64,000 bases of DNA, taken from Bacteroidia bacterium (GTDB lineage: Bacteria; Bacteroidota; Bacteroidia; B-17B0; Aurantibacillaceae). Of this stretch, positions 1 through 8,893 are shown piece by piece. The stretch covers positions 47,224 to 111,223 of the forward strand of contig BPGX01000009.1 of the NCBI GenBank assembly GCA_026003255.1. The letters run 5' to 3'. The first letter of the stretch is position 1. Every line of letters begins with the position of its first letter. The position numbers and the translations under genes are program-made. The notes below the pieces were generated by a model that saw only the letters and a program-made list of their open reading frames with translations, was not told the DNA's origin and made no database searches.

Positions 1-661
1 AAACTTTTTCAATTGTAATTTCTTCTTTTGGCTTATTTATTTTATTTGAGACAGAAGGAGTTGGTTTCTCAGTTGTTTTATTTTCAGAGAGTTGTGTAGA
101 GTTTTTTTCAGGTTTAATTATTGAAGTTGATGGTTTAGAGTCTGATTTTTGGGGAGAAGTTCTTGCAGCATCTGCTTTAGTCAGTTTGTTTGTTTTATTT
201 ATTTTTGGTGATACTTTGTTTTTTGTGATTTTTTCCTTTTTAGAAGAACTTTTGAGTTTTTTAGTAGATAATTTTTTATTAGGAGATTTTTTGGCGGCTT
301 TTTTTACAAGTTTTTTTCTTGTTGATTTAGGTAAGCTTTGTTCTTTTGATTGTGATGTATTCTTTTTAGTGACTTTTTTAGAGGTTTTTGATTTTACAAT
401 ACTTTTTTTAGCAGATGATTTCTTTAATTCCTTTTTTGAAGAATTAGATTTCTTTAGAGTAGTCGTTTTTTTGTTTGGCGTTTTTGGAGAAGCAACTTTT
501 TTGATAGATGGTTTCTTTGTAGAATTTTTACTTACCTTTTTTGTCGGCTTAGTTTTGTTGTGTTGTGTTTTGCTTTTCTTAGAGGAAATTTTTTTCAATG
601 ATTTACCTGGACTTTTCTTTTTCTCTTTTGATTGTTTTTTCTGTTTCTTTTTAGCCGCCAT
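1..661 (-). CDS. Lysine/serine-rich basic protein, C-terminus beyond window edge
   Basis: A minus-strand frame opens with ATG at 661 and stays open to base 1, so only the first 220 codons are visible. The product begins MAAKKKQKKQSKEKKK and is dominated by Lys, Ser and Thr with repeated KK pairs, like a histone-H1 tail. No folded domain is visible in this part. The plus-strand ORF 186..692 of the track (Phe/Leu-rich) is the mirror image of this Lys-rich frame and is not real. In some Bacteroidota, Lys-rich N-terminal extensions precede a DksA/TraR zinc-finger domain; that would be a reasonable guess here, but the decisive part lies outside the window. The function is not assigned. Confidence 0.6.
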   Translation of the reverse strand, partial: MAAKKKQKKQSKEKKKSPGKSLKKISSKKSKTQHNKTKPTKKVSKNSTKKPSIKKVASPKTPNKKTTTLKKSNSSKKELKKSSAKKSIVKSKTSKKVTKKNTSQSKEQSLPKSTRKKLVKKAAKKSPNKKLSTKKLKSSSKKEKITKNKVSPKINKTNKLTKADAARTSPQKSDSKPSTSIIKPEKNSTQLSENKTTEKPTPSVSNKINKPKEEITIEKV

Positions 662-732
662 AAAAAAATTTTGGCAAAAATATACCTATTAAAACTTTTT
701 TTTGTGCCGCAAAATAGTAAATTTAACAAACA

Positions 733-3495
733 TTAACTTTTTAATGTAAGTTTTTTATTCAAAAAATGGGCAGTAAAACTTTGTTTATGGTCTAAAAATC
801 CATCTAATGGACCTTGATAAATTAATCTTCCGCCATTTTTTCCACCTTCCGGACCAAGGTCGATAATCCAATCAACGTTTTTAATAATATCCAATTGATG
901 TTCAATAATAATGATAGTATGTCCACGCGTTATTAATAAATGGAGTGCCTTCATAAGAATATCAATGTCATAAAAATGCAGTCCTGTAGAAGGTTCGTCT
1001 AAAATGAATAAGGAAGGGGCAGATTTTTCATCTTGTAGAAAAGAGGCAATTTTTAATCGTTGTAATTCGCCGCCGCTCATTTTGGAAGTGCTTTGCCCGA
1101 GTTGAATATATCCCAATCCAACAGATTTTAAGATTTCTAATGTTTTTAAAATTTTATTTTTTAAGTCAGGAAACATTACTTCTCTCTCGAAAAGTTCAAT
1201 CGCTTCTTCAACAGAAATATCGAGCACATCACTAATGGAATGGTTAAAGTAATTGACTTGTAATACTTCTTCTTTGAATCTTTTTCCATTACATTCATCA
1301 CAGGTCATTTCAATATCCGCCATAAATTGCATAGGAATTCGAATAATGCCTTCGCCTTCGCATTTTTCGCATCTTCCACCAAAAGTATTAAAGGAAAAAT
1401 AAGATGGGTCTAAATAAATGCCTTGAAGTTTGGAATGTTTTGAAAATAAAAGCCGAATATCATCAAACACTTTGGTATATGTTGCACAGTTGCTTCGTGA
1501 GGAGGTACTGATAGAATTTTGATTGAGATAATGTATGTGTTTAATTTTGTTTACAACACCGGAAATTTTTTCTGATGTTTGATGATGTACAATGATTTTT
1601 TCTAATTCGGGAATTAGTTCTTCTTCTACCAGTGAGGACTTTCCGGATCCAGAAACACCTGTAATACAGGTAATCGCATTGAATGGGAATTGAATGGTAA
1701 TATTTTGGAGGTTATTAGCATTAGCGTTGGATAATTGTATAAATTCGAATGAATGACGTTTAAACGATGCTATTTCAACGAATTTTCTTTCAAATAAATA
1801 ATCTGCTGTGAGTGTATTAGCGTTTTTCATTTCATCAAAAGTTCCTTGAAAGACAATTTGTCCACCATTTTTTCCGGCCTTGGGCCCTAAATCAATTATT
1901 AAATCGGCGTGACGCATCACTTCTTCATCGTGCTCAACTACGATTACTGTATTTCCTTCGTCTCGTAGTTTCTTTAATGCATTAATTAGGCGTAAGGTAT
2001 CTCTTGGATGTAAGCCGGTTGTGGGTTCGTCTAATATGTAAATACTTCCTACTAAACTACTTCCAAGCGCTGTGGTGAGGTATACACGTTGCGCTTCACC
2101 GCCACTCAACGTGCGCATTTCACGATTTAGTGTGAGATACGGTAATCCAACATCACATAAAAATTCAAGACGGTGAATGATTTCATCCAGTAGTTTTTGA
2201 ATGGCTTCTTTGTGGGGAAAGAGATCAAGGTTTTCTTTGAAGAAATTGTACAATTCATCAACTGGTGTTTCAACAAGGTCAGCAATAGTTTTATTTAATA
2301 CTTTTATGTATAGAGCTTCTTTTCTAAGCCGTGAACCTTTACACATCGGACAAACGGTATTGGATTTTAAGTGAGAAAGCGGGTCGTACCAGGGAGATTT
2401 ATAGTAGTTGTTGAAGTAGTGTAAAATACCATAAATTCCATTGAGATTATTTTTACCAAACCATAAGGTTTCAAATTCTTCTGGACTTAGTTGACGGAAA
2501 GTTTTGGAAAAAATATCTGGAAAAAACTGTTGTAGTTCTTTAATTTCTTCTTTGATTTCGTATTTGAGTTTCATTCCTTTAATTAAAGGAATATCTTTAT
2601 CGACAAAAACTTTATGAGGGTCAAAGTCAAAAACTCTTCCTGTGCCTTTGCATTTTTGACATATTCCATAAGGGTTGTTAAAAGCAAACAGTTGTGGGGT
2701 AGGTTCTTCAAAAATTATTCCATCCGCATCAAGCGTATTACTGAACCGGTGAAAGTTCCATTCATCGTTGGATTGATGAATGACATAGCATTCTCCATTT
2801 CCTTGATTGAAGGCGGTTTCAATACTGTCTATTAAGCGAGATTCTGTATCTTCATCAAATGATAATTCTACATTTACTCTATCAATAATCAAAAAGCAAT
2901 GCTCGATTTTTTTGGGAAAATCAGAGAGTACATCGGCAATTTTGAATATTTGATAGTTGATTAAAACTCTTGAAAAACCTGAATGTACTAATTCTTCTAA
3001 AGTTTTTTTGAGTTTGGAAGAAAAGGGTATGAGGTTAGCGATATACACTGTAGACGATACAGGTAGTTGAGAAATAAACTGTAAAACATCGTCAGGGTAA
3101 TGCCGTTTTATTTCTTTACCAGTAACGGGGTGATAGATGGTTCCAACTCTTGAAAATAGCACGCGTAGATAGTCATATATTTCAGTAGCAGTTCCTACTG
3201 TACTTCTTGGATTGTTAGAGGTAACTTTTTGTTGAAGTGCTATACAGGGCGAAAGACCTTTGATGTAATCAACGGGTGGTTTAGGTAGTCGTTCTACAAA
3301 TTGTCGTGCGTAAGAGGATAAACTTTCAATATATCTTCTATGTCCTTCGGCATAAAGTGTGTCGTAAGCAAGAGAAGTTTTTCCTGAACCAGAAACGCCG
3401 GTAATTACAATAAGTTTATTATGAGGGATGGATACATCTATTCCCTTTAAGTTATGTGTTTGTGCATTTTTGATATAGATAAAATGTTCTGCCAT
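733..3495 (-). CDS. uvrA: UvrA-type excinuclease ABC subunit A (paralogue lacking one zinc cysteine pair)
   Basis: ATPase that loads UvrB on damaged DNA in nucleotide excision repair, in the cytoplasm. The 920 aa match the family length (about 940). Visible: Walker A GVSGSGKTS near residue 33, ABC signature LSGGEAQRV near 461, second Walker A GVSGSGKSS near 612, second signature MSGGELQRL near 804, and two LDEPTTGLH/LDEPSTGLH Walker B regions. The second zinc module (CEKC...CDEC) is complete. In the first module the pair CQKC is present but the usual preceding CxxC is replaced by FSNTLDADGIIFEEP; this is, as I recall, a feature of a UvrA paralogue common in Bacteroidota. A TAATTTTG promoter element lies about 20 bp upstream of the ATG. 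Family certain; which paralogue is less so. Confidence 0.95.
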   Translation of the reverse strand: MAEHFIYIKNAQTHNLKGIDVSIPHNKLIVITGVSGSGKTSLAYDTLYAEGHRRYIESLSSYARQFVERLPKPPVDYIKGLSPCIALQQKVTSNNPRSTVGTATEIYDYLRVLFSRVGTIYHPVTGKEIKRHYPDDVLQFISQLPVSSTVYIANLIPFSSKLKKTLEELVHSGFSRVLINYQIFKIADVLSDFPKKIEHCFLIIDRVNVELSFDEDTESRLIDSIETAFNQGNGECYVIHQSNDEWNFHRFSNTLDADGIIFEEPTPQLFAFNNPYGICQKCKGTGRVFDFDPHKVFVDKDIPLIKGMKLKYEIKEEIKELQQFFPDIFSKTFRQLSPEEFETLWFGKNNLNGIYGILHYFNNYYKSPWYDPLSHLKSNTVCPMCKGSRLRKEALYIKVLNKTIADLVETPVDELYNFFKENLDLFPHKEAIQKLLDEIIHRLEFLCDVGLPYLTLNREMRTLSGGEAQRVYLTTALGSSLVGSIYILDEPTTGLHPRDTLRLINALKKLRDEGNTVIVVEHDEEVMRHADLIIDLGPKAGKNGGQIVFQGTFDEMKNANTLTADYLFERKFVEIASFKRHSFEFIQLSNANANNLQNITIQFPFNAITCITGVSGSGKSSLVEEELIPELEKIIVHHQTSEKISGVVNKIKHIHYLNQNSISTSSRSNCATYTKVFDDIRLLFSKHSKLQGIYLDPSYFSFNTFGGRCEKCEGEGIIRIPMQFMADIEMTCDECNGKRFKEEVLQVNYFNHSISDVLDISVEEAIELFEREVMFPDLKNKILKTLEILKSVGLGYIQLGQSTSKMSGGELQRLKIASFLQDEKSAPSLFILDEPSTGLHFYDIDILMKALHLLITRGHTIIIIEHQLDIIKNVDWIIDLGPEGGKNGGRLIYQGPLDGFLDHKQSFTAHFLNKKLTLKS

Positions 3496-3513
3496 TTAAG
3501 CTTCAATTTGTTG

Positions 3514-3521
3514 CAAAATTA
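3514..3521 (-). promoter_or_regulatory. Candidate -7 element for uvrA
   Basis: Reads TAATTTTG on the minus strand, matching the Bacteroidota -7 consensus TAnnTTTG, 18 bp before the uvrA ATG. No clear TTTG is seen at -33. Confidence 0.4.
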
Positions 3522-3571
3522 CACTTTTAAGTGTAAGGTTTATTTAAATTTTTATCTAAATTTACGCCATT

Positions 3572-6500
3572 ATGTACATAAGAATACATAGTTATATATT
3601 CTGGGCTGTTTGTTTGTTTTATTTGTTTTTTTTTCAACACTTCTATGGCCAAAATTGGGCGTCAAAGAAGTTTACCGTGTCGGATGGATTGATGAGTAAT
3701 CAATTAGATGCGCTTTTTATAGATAGTAAGGGGCTTTTGTGGATTGCTAATGGTAATGGATTGTCGAGATATGATGGAAAGCATTTTTTGAATTATGTAA
3801 ATGATTCCTTGTTGACACCGATAAGTAAGGTTAATCAGTATTCAATCATAAAATTATCAGATGGAAGTATTTTTTATTCGATGAAATACGGTTATGTCAA
3901 AACTTCCAATAAACGAAAAGGATATCTTGATGTGTATTTGTCTGATACAATTTCTGAAGAAAGAGGCGTGAATTCTCGTTCGGGTATTCGTTTTTTTAAG
4001 GAGGGTTTCGTAGATTTTGATTTTAATAATAATAGTATCAGAAATCACGTTTTCAAGAAATATCCAAAAAATTATAAGTATCCATCGAATTTATTAAGTA
4101 CCAATTTGGGAAGTGTTATTTATTCGTTCTATAATTCGGATAAAGATGTAAGAAATATTTTTTTATTTGAAAATAATTCATTCAAGGAAATCTGGGATTC
4201 TGTGCCTTTTATAATGGCTGGAATTTTTGAAGATGCAGATCATTATTTTATTATACCAGAAGAATTCAATGTTTCAAATCCAATTGTAATTATTAATAAA
4301 CAAAATGGAACAAAGACGTTTTTAAGAAAAAAGAAGAATATCCCAGAAATTACTTTGTTGGGGAATGCATACTTTACTGATCGATATTTTGTTTTTCCAG
4401 CATTAGAGGGTGTTTTAGTCCTTACATCTAAAAATGAACAAGTTTTTATTAAAGACAATTTACCACAAAAAATTAAAAATAAGGATGATGAGAAGTTTTA
4501 TCATTCGTTATATTTACCTATAAGCAAGTATCAAAATTTTTTGGTTAATGGTTATAGGTTAATTGATTTAGAAAAATTAAGTATAACTATTCCAGAGGTC
4601 ATTGAAAAAGAAATCATAAATTCTAATTATATTATTGAAGTATTGCCCGATGAAGAGGGAAATATCTGGTATGCCACATTTGATGGGTTATTACAGGTAT
4701 ATACACTACCGTATGAAAAATTATATGAAATTTCTGAAGAGCGAATTGCGGAAATAAATGACTCTTTGGAAACCAATCGTTTTAAGTGTTTCAAAGATTT
4801 TGAAGGCATAGAATATTGTTTGACGAATGATTTTGAAAGAGTGCAAATTCTCATTCCAAAAATTAAAAATAAGTTTTACAAGTATAGTTTTGTGGATAAT
4901 AAAGTGACTCCTATTTATGTAGAGGGAGTTCAATCTCCTGTTTTAAGGGAACGTTTATATCCGATTATGTCGCATAAAAAATTGATTGTATGTCAGGAAT
5001 ATACTCGTGGTTTAGTGATTTACAGATTAAGTGAAGGTTTAGACACCGCATACTATTCATTGTTTAATTATTCAAATGGCTTGTTATCAAATTATGTAGA
5101 AAATGTATTTGCAGATAAAAATGATAATATCTGGATAATTACCTGGGATGGTATACAAATGATTAGTTATAATGATTTATTAAACGAGAATTATAGTTTT
5201 AATATTAAGTATTCAAAAAGTTTGAAATTAAATATGATTCCGTTTAAAAAAGATGATGAAATATATTTTGCGGATGGGAGTGTTTTATATAAGATTTCCA
5301 CTGAAAAAGCGATTTTAAATAAAAAGCCACCTACAATTATTGTTGAAAATATATCGTATAAAATTGGTAAACAGTCGTATCAATTTTTATTTGAACAAAA
5401 TAAAACCTATGAATTGTTCTACAATACAAGGGATTTAAGTGTTGAAGTATTGGCAGTATGTTTGAGTGATGGAGCAAAAGTAAAATATAAGTTTGTAGTG
5501 GATAGTATGATGCAGTTTCAGAATGAAGGTAAATTGATGTTTTCGGATTTAAAGCCAGGTAAGCATACGATTGAGATATATGCTTGTAATAATTTGAATG
5601 TCTGGAGTGCCCAACCGATTCGTTTTTACATTAATGTGCTTCCGCCCTTTTGGGAAACCTGGTGGTTTAGGATTTTAGTTTTAGTAAGTACGATATTCAT
5701 TGTTGTTGTTATTGTGAAAAAACGGGAATATGATTTAAAGGAAAAGCAAAAGGAATTGGAATTACTGGTTCAGGAGAGGACAAAAGAGTTGGAAGAAAAA
5801 AATATACTCATTGAACAAAAAAATAGAGATATTTTAGATAGTATCAATTATACGAGACGTTTACAACGTTCTTCATTGCCATCTGAAAGAGAGGTAAATA
5901 AGATTTTTCATGATTCTTTTGTAATTTATCAACCAAAAGACATTATTGCTGGTGATTTTTATTTTACTGGTTTAATACGGACGAATGATGGAAACATTTT
6001 GAAAGGTGCAGTTGTGGGGGATTGTACGGGTCATGGAGTTCCGGGTGCTTTTATGAGTATATTGATGTTAGCGTATGTAAAGCAATCGCTTGTAGAAAAG
6101 GATGTTAACTCCCCTGCAGAAGCATTGGAATTCGTTTCAAAAAAAATACAGAAAGTTTTAGAATACAAAAATGAAGTGACAGAGATAAAAGACAGTGCAG
6201 ACATTGTATTTGCTGTATTAAATGAAGAAACTAATACTCTTTTGTGTGCTTGTGCGAATAATCCAATTTATATTGTGAGAAATAAAGAACTAATTGAAAT
6301 CCCTGCGCAAAAAAGAACAGTGGGATATTGTGATAATCAAGAACCATTCAAAAACCACATCTTTCAATTGCAAAAAAACGACATGATATATTTATTCACA
6401 GACGGCTACGCAGACCAATTTGGTGGAAATTCTGGAAGCAATAAAAAAGATAAGAAGTTTACCAAAAAACGTTTTAAAGATGTTTTGAAAGAAGTTTCAG

Positions 6501-6607
6501 TATTGGATATTAATCAGCAAAAACAAAGATTGCTTGAAGAACATCTTAAATGGAAAGGAGACAATGAACAAACCGATGATATTTGCATCATTGGAATCAG
6601 AGTATGA
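3572..6607 (+). CDS. Beta-propeller (Reg_prop/Y_Y_Y) sensor with SpoIIE-type PP2C phosphatase output
   Basis: Membrane signalling protein of 1011 aa. It starts with a signal peptide (about residues 1-26, ending FYGQ). A periplasmic propeller follows, with Reg_prop-like blades (SDGLMSNQLDALFIDSKG; LSNYVENVFADKNDNIWI), then a Y_Y_Y-like beta domain ending in a PPFWETWWFR motif. One membrane helix spans about 700-720 and a coiled coil (KQKELELLVQERTKELEEK) about 725-775. The last 220 residues are a SpoIIE/PP2C phosphatase with GDCTGHGVPGAFMS and FTDGYAD carrying metal-binding aspartates. This is the layout of hybrid two-component propeller sensors with the histidine kinase replaced by a phosphatase. 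The ligand is unknown; the target is inferred to be an anti-sigma-antagonist-like phosphoprotein, which is not encoded nearby. Confidence 0.85.
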   Translation: MYIRIHSYIFWAVCLFYLFFFQHFYGQNWASKKFTVSDGLMSNQLDALFIDSKGLLWIANGNGLSRYDGKHFLNYVNDSLLTPISKVNQYSIIKLSDGSIFYSMKYGYVKTSNKRKGYLDVYLSDTISEERGVNSRSGIRFFKEGFVDFDFNNNSIRNHVFKKYPKNYKYPSNLLSTNLGSVIYSFYNSDKDVRNIFLFENNSFKEIWDSVPFIMAGIFEDADHYFIIPEEFNVSNPIVIINKQNGTKTFLRKKKNIPEITLLGNAYFTDRYFVFPALEGVLVLTSKNEQVFIKDNLPQKIKNKDDEKFYHSLYLPISKYQNFLVNGYRLIDLEKLSITIPEVIEKEIINSNYIIEVLPDEEGNIWYATFDGLLQVYTLPYEKLYEISEERIAEINDSLETNRFKCFKDFEGIEYCLTNDFERVQILIPKIKNKFYKYSFVDNKVTPIYVEGVQSPVLRERLYPIMSHKKLIVCQEYTRGLVIYRLSEGLDTAYYSLFNYSNGLLSNYVENVFADKNDNIWIITWDGIQMISYNDLLNENYSFNIKYSKSLKLNMIPFKKDDEIYFADGSVLYKISTEKAILNKKPPTIIVENISYKIGKQSYQFLFEQNKTYELFYNTRDLSVEVLAVCLSDGAKVKYKFVVDSMMQFQNEGKLMFSDLKPGKHTIEIYACNNLNVWSAQPIRFYINVLPPFWETWWFRILVLVSTIFIVVVIVKKREYDLKEKQKELELLVQERTKELEEKNILIEQKNRDILDSINYTRRLQRSSLPSEREVNKIFHDSFVIYQPKDIIAGDFYFTGLIRTNDGNILKGAVVGDCTGHGVPGAFMSILMLAYVKQSLVEKDVNSPAEALEFVSKKIQKVLEYKNEVTEIKDSADIVFAVLNEETNTLLCACANNPIYIVRNKELIEIPAQKRTVGYCDNQEPFKNHIFQLQKNDMIYLFTDGYADQFGGNSGSNKKDKKFTKKRFKDVLKEVSVLDINQQKQRLLEEHLKWKGDNEQTDDICIIGIRV

Positions 6608-6665
6608 AATTGTCTAAAAGAAATATAATTCATTATATTCGTGCAATAAATTTTGGATAAAAAAT

Positions 6666-8000
6666 ATGTCAATAACGAAGTTGATTACAAGTTATCAAAA
6701 ATCCAATGAGTATAGAAAAAGAATCCATGATTTAATTCCGGGTGGGGCACATACGTATTCAAAAGGAGATGATCAGTTTCCTTTACTTTCTCCTGCTGCT
6801 ATTACACATGGAAAGGGTTCTCATGTATGGGATGTAGATGGGAATGAGTATATTGAATGTTTGGGTGGATTAGCATCTATCAGTTTGGGACATGCGTATG
6901 AACCGGTTGTACAGCGTGTGATTCAAGAGTTATGGAAGGGTAATAATTTTTCACGTCCATCGGTTATTGAAATGGAAATGGCAGAAAAATTTTTAGCCAA
7001 TCTTCCCGGACATGATATGATTAAGTTTGCAAAAAATGGATCAACGGTTACAACTGCTGCGGTGAAGTTGGCGCGTGCTTATACCGGGAGAAAATTAGTT
7101 GCAAGGCCAATTGATCATCCGTTTTATTCTTATGATGATTGGTTTATTGGGAGTACAGAGGTGAAGAGCGGTATTCCGGAAGAAATTCAATCGCTAACGG
7201 TGACTTTCAAAGCTGATGATTTACAATCGTTGAAAGAGATTTTTGCTAAGTATCCCAATCAAATTGCCTGCGTTATCAGTGAGCCAGAAAAATTCAATCC
7301 AGTGACGAAAGAGTTTTTACAGCAGGCGATTGATTTTGTTCATTCGCAGGGTGCTTTATGGATTATGGATGAGATGATAACAGGTTATCGTTCTTATTTC
7401 CCCGGTTCTATGGTAAAATTTGGGGTTGTACCAGATTTAGCGACGTGGGGAAAGGGCATTGCTAATGGTTTTTCTTTTTGTTGTTTGACAGGAAAGAGAG
7501 AAATCATGGAGTTAGGCGGTATTCGTCAGAAAGGAAAAGAGAAATTGTTTTTGATAAGTACCACGCATGGTGGTGAAACATGTAGTATTGCTGCCGCATT
7601 GGCGACGATGGAGGAATTTCAAAAATATGATGTAATAGGACATAATCATGAGTTAGGACGAAAATACATGGAAGGAGCAAATCGAATTATTGAACGTTAT
7701 GGCTTGCGAAATCATATTAAAGTAATGCAATTTCCGTGGCATGTTTCTTTGGGATATTTTGATGAAAATGGAAATAACTCATGGGAATTAAGAACCTTGT
7801 TTCATCAAGAGATGATCAGGCGAGGAATTTTATTTCAGGGGATTTTTTGTCCGCATTTTTCACATACGAATGAGGATGTGGATAGGATATTGGATGCATT
7901 TGATGAGTCGGCCAATGTTTTCAAAAAGGCGTTAGAAGATGGATGGGAGAAATATCTTGTTGGAGAGCCGATAAAACCTGTTTTTAGGAGGTATGTTTAA
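6666..8000 (+). CDS. Class-III PLP aminotransferase, glutamate-1-semialdehyde aminomutase-like, sugar cluster
   Basis: PLP-dependent aminotransferase of 444 aa. The N-terminus YRKRIHDLIPGGAHTYSKG and WDVDGNEYIECLGG are hallmarks of the GSA-aminomutase/aminotransferase class III fold. WIMDEMITGYR carries the PLP-ring aspartate, and TWGKGIANGF the Schiff-base lysine. The context is an SDR dehydrogenase 21 bp downstream, a NeuB-type synthase and a methyltransferase. That argues for transfer of an amino group in surface-sugar biosynthesis and against the haem-pathway HemL. The substrate is not readable from sequence. First gene of the cluster; it is separated from the SpoIIE gene by 58 bp. Confidence 0.8.
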   Translation: MSITKLITSYQKSNEYRKRIHDLIPGGAHTYSKGDDQFPLLSPAAITHGKGSHVWDVDGNEYIECLGGLASISLGHAYEPVVQRVIQELWKGNNFSRPSVIEMEMAEKFLANLPGHDMIKFAKNGSTVTTAAVKLARAYTGRKLVARPIDHPFYSYDDWFIGSTEVKSGIPEEIQSLTVTFKADDLQSLKEIFAKYPNQIACVISEPEKFNPVTKEFLQQAIDFVHSQGALWIMDEMITGYRSYFPGSMVKFGVVPDLATWGKGIANGFSFCCLTGKREIMELGGIRQKGKEKLFLISTTHGGETCSIAAALATMEEFQKYDVIGHNHELGRKYMEGANRIIERYGLRNHIKVMQFPWHVSLGYFDENGNNSWELRTLFHQEMIRRGILFQGIFCPHFSHTNEDVDRILDAFDESANVFKKALEDGWEKYLVGEPIKPVFRRYV

Positions 8001-8021
8001 TCTCTAAACTTTTACAAAAAG

Positions 8022-8843
8022 ATGTTGAAAAGAACTACACAAACATCGGAAATTAATTTCAAAGAAAAATTTAATCTAAGCGGTAAAGTTATCGTCATAA
8101 CTGGTGCTTGTGGTTTGATTGGTCGCGCTTTTTGTGAGGCAGTGGCACAATTTGGTGGACATGTAGTAGTGGTGGATATTGAAGCGGCAAAACCCACCGA
8201 ATTTGCAAAAGATTTAGAAAAAAGATATAATATTAAATGTATTGGAGTCGAAACAGAAGTGGAAAAGAAAGCATCTGTTTTACAACTCAAAGAAATAACT
8301 TTAAAGGAATTTGGAAAAATTGATGGTTTAGTGTGTGCGCATCAAAACAAATCTCATTTGAAATTTGAGCCATTTGAAAATGTTTGTGAAGAAAATTGGG
8401 ATAAGGTTATTGAAGTGAATTTAAAGGGTACTTTTTTGTTGTGTCAGGTGATAGGAAGCTATATGACACAACAGGGAAGTGGGAGCATTGTTACGATGCC
8501 TTCTACGTATAGTAATGTAGCTCCTAATCAGAATTTGTATAAAGGAACTTCTTTAGGTTGTCCTGCGGCTTATTCGGCGAGTAAGGGAGGTATTGATGCA
8601 TTGTCTCGTTATCTGGCATCTTATTGGGCAGATAAGGGGGTTAGAGTAAATATGATTACTCCACATGGAGTGTGGAACCATCATGAGAAAACATTTGAAG
8701 AAAATTTTGCTAATTTTAGCCCGATGAAACGAATGAGTTATAATCATGAAGTAGCGCCGGCTTTGATTTATTTATTGAGCGATGCATCATCTTATGTAAC
8801 GGGCTTAAACCTGAAAGTAGATGGTGGATGGACGGTGTGGTAA
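8022..8843 (+). CDS. SDR-family dehydrogenase of the surface-sugar cluster
   Basis: NAD(P)-dependent short-chain dehydrogenase/reductase, 273 aa. It has the nucleotide-binding TGACGLIGR near residue 26 and the catalytic YSASKGG (Tyr-xxx-Lys) near 186, with a Ser in IVTMPSTYS. The C-terminal VDGGW is the usual SDR ending. It resembles the PtmA-type oxidoreductases of legionaminate-like clusters, which is inference from context. It lies 21 bp after the aminotransferase and is probably co-transcribed with it. Its last 55 codons are repeated as a diverged copy at 11301-11465, on the other side of the restriction module, so this 3' end may be an imported allele. Confidence 0.85.
   Translation: MLKRTTQTSEINFKEKFNLSGKVIVITGACGLIGRAFCEAVAQFGGHVVVVDIEAAKPTEFAKDLEKRYNIKCIGVETEVEKKASVLQLKEITLKEFGKIDGLVCAHQNKSHLKFEPFENVCEENWDKVIEVNLKGTFLLCQVIGSYMTQQGSGSIVTMPSTYSNVAPNQNLYKGTSLGCPAAYSASKGGIDALSRYLASYWADKGVRVNMITPHGVWNHHEKTFEENFANFSPMKRMSYNHEVAPALIYLLSDASSYVTGLNLKVDGGWTVW
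8676..8843 (+). repeat. Direct repeat copy A: intact 3' end of the SDR gene
   Basis: The final 56 codons of the SDR gene, including the stop, match 11301-11465 at 149 of 162 compared bases by hand count. Twelve of the 13 differences are synonymous. Confidence 0.85.
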
Positions 8844-8893
8844 AATGTTTTTATATGGTGTTAAATATAAATAAATGGCTAACTGGAAAGTAA

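Noticed and set aside
186-692. Plus-strand ORF of 168 aa rich in Phe and Leu
   Set aside because: It is the antisense of the Lys-rich minus-strand gene 1-661; TTT/CTT codons are the complement of AAA/AAG.
6666-8000. HemL (glutamate-1-semialdehyde aminomutase) of haem synthesis
   Set aside because: Similar fold and motifs, but the neighbours are sugar genes and no other hem gene is present.
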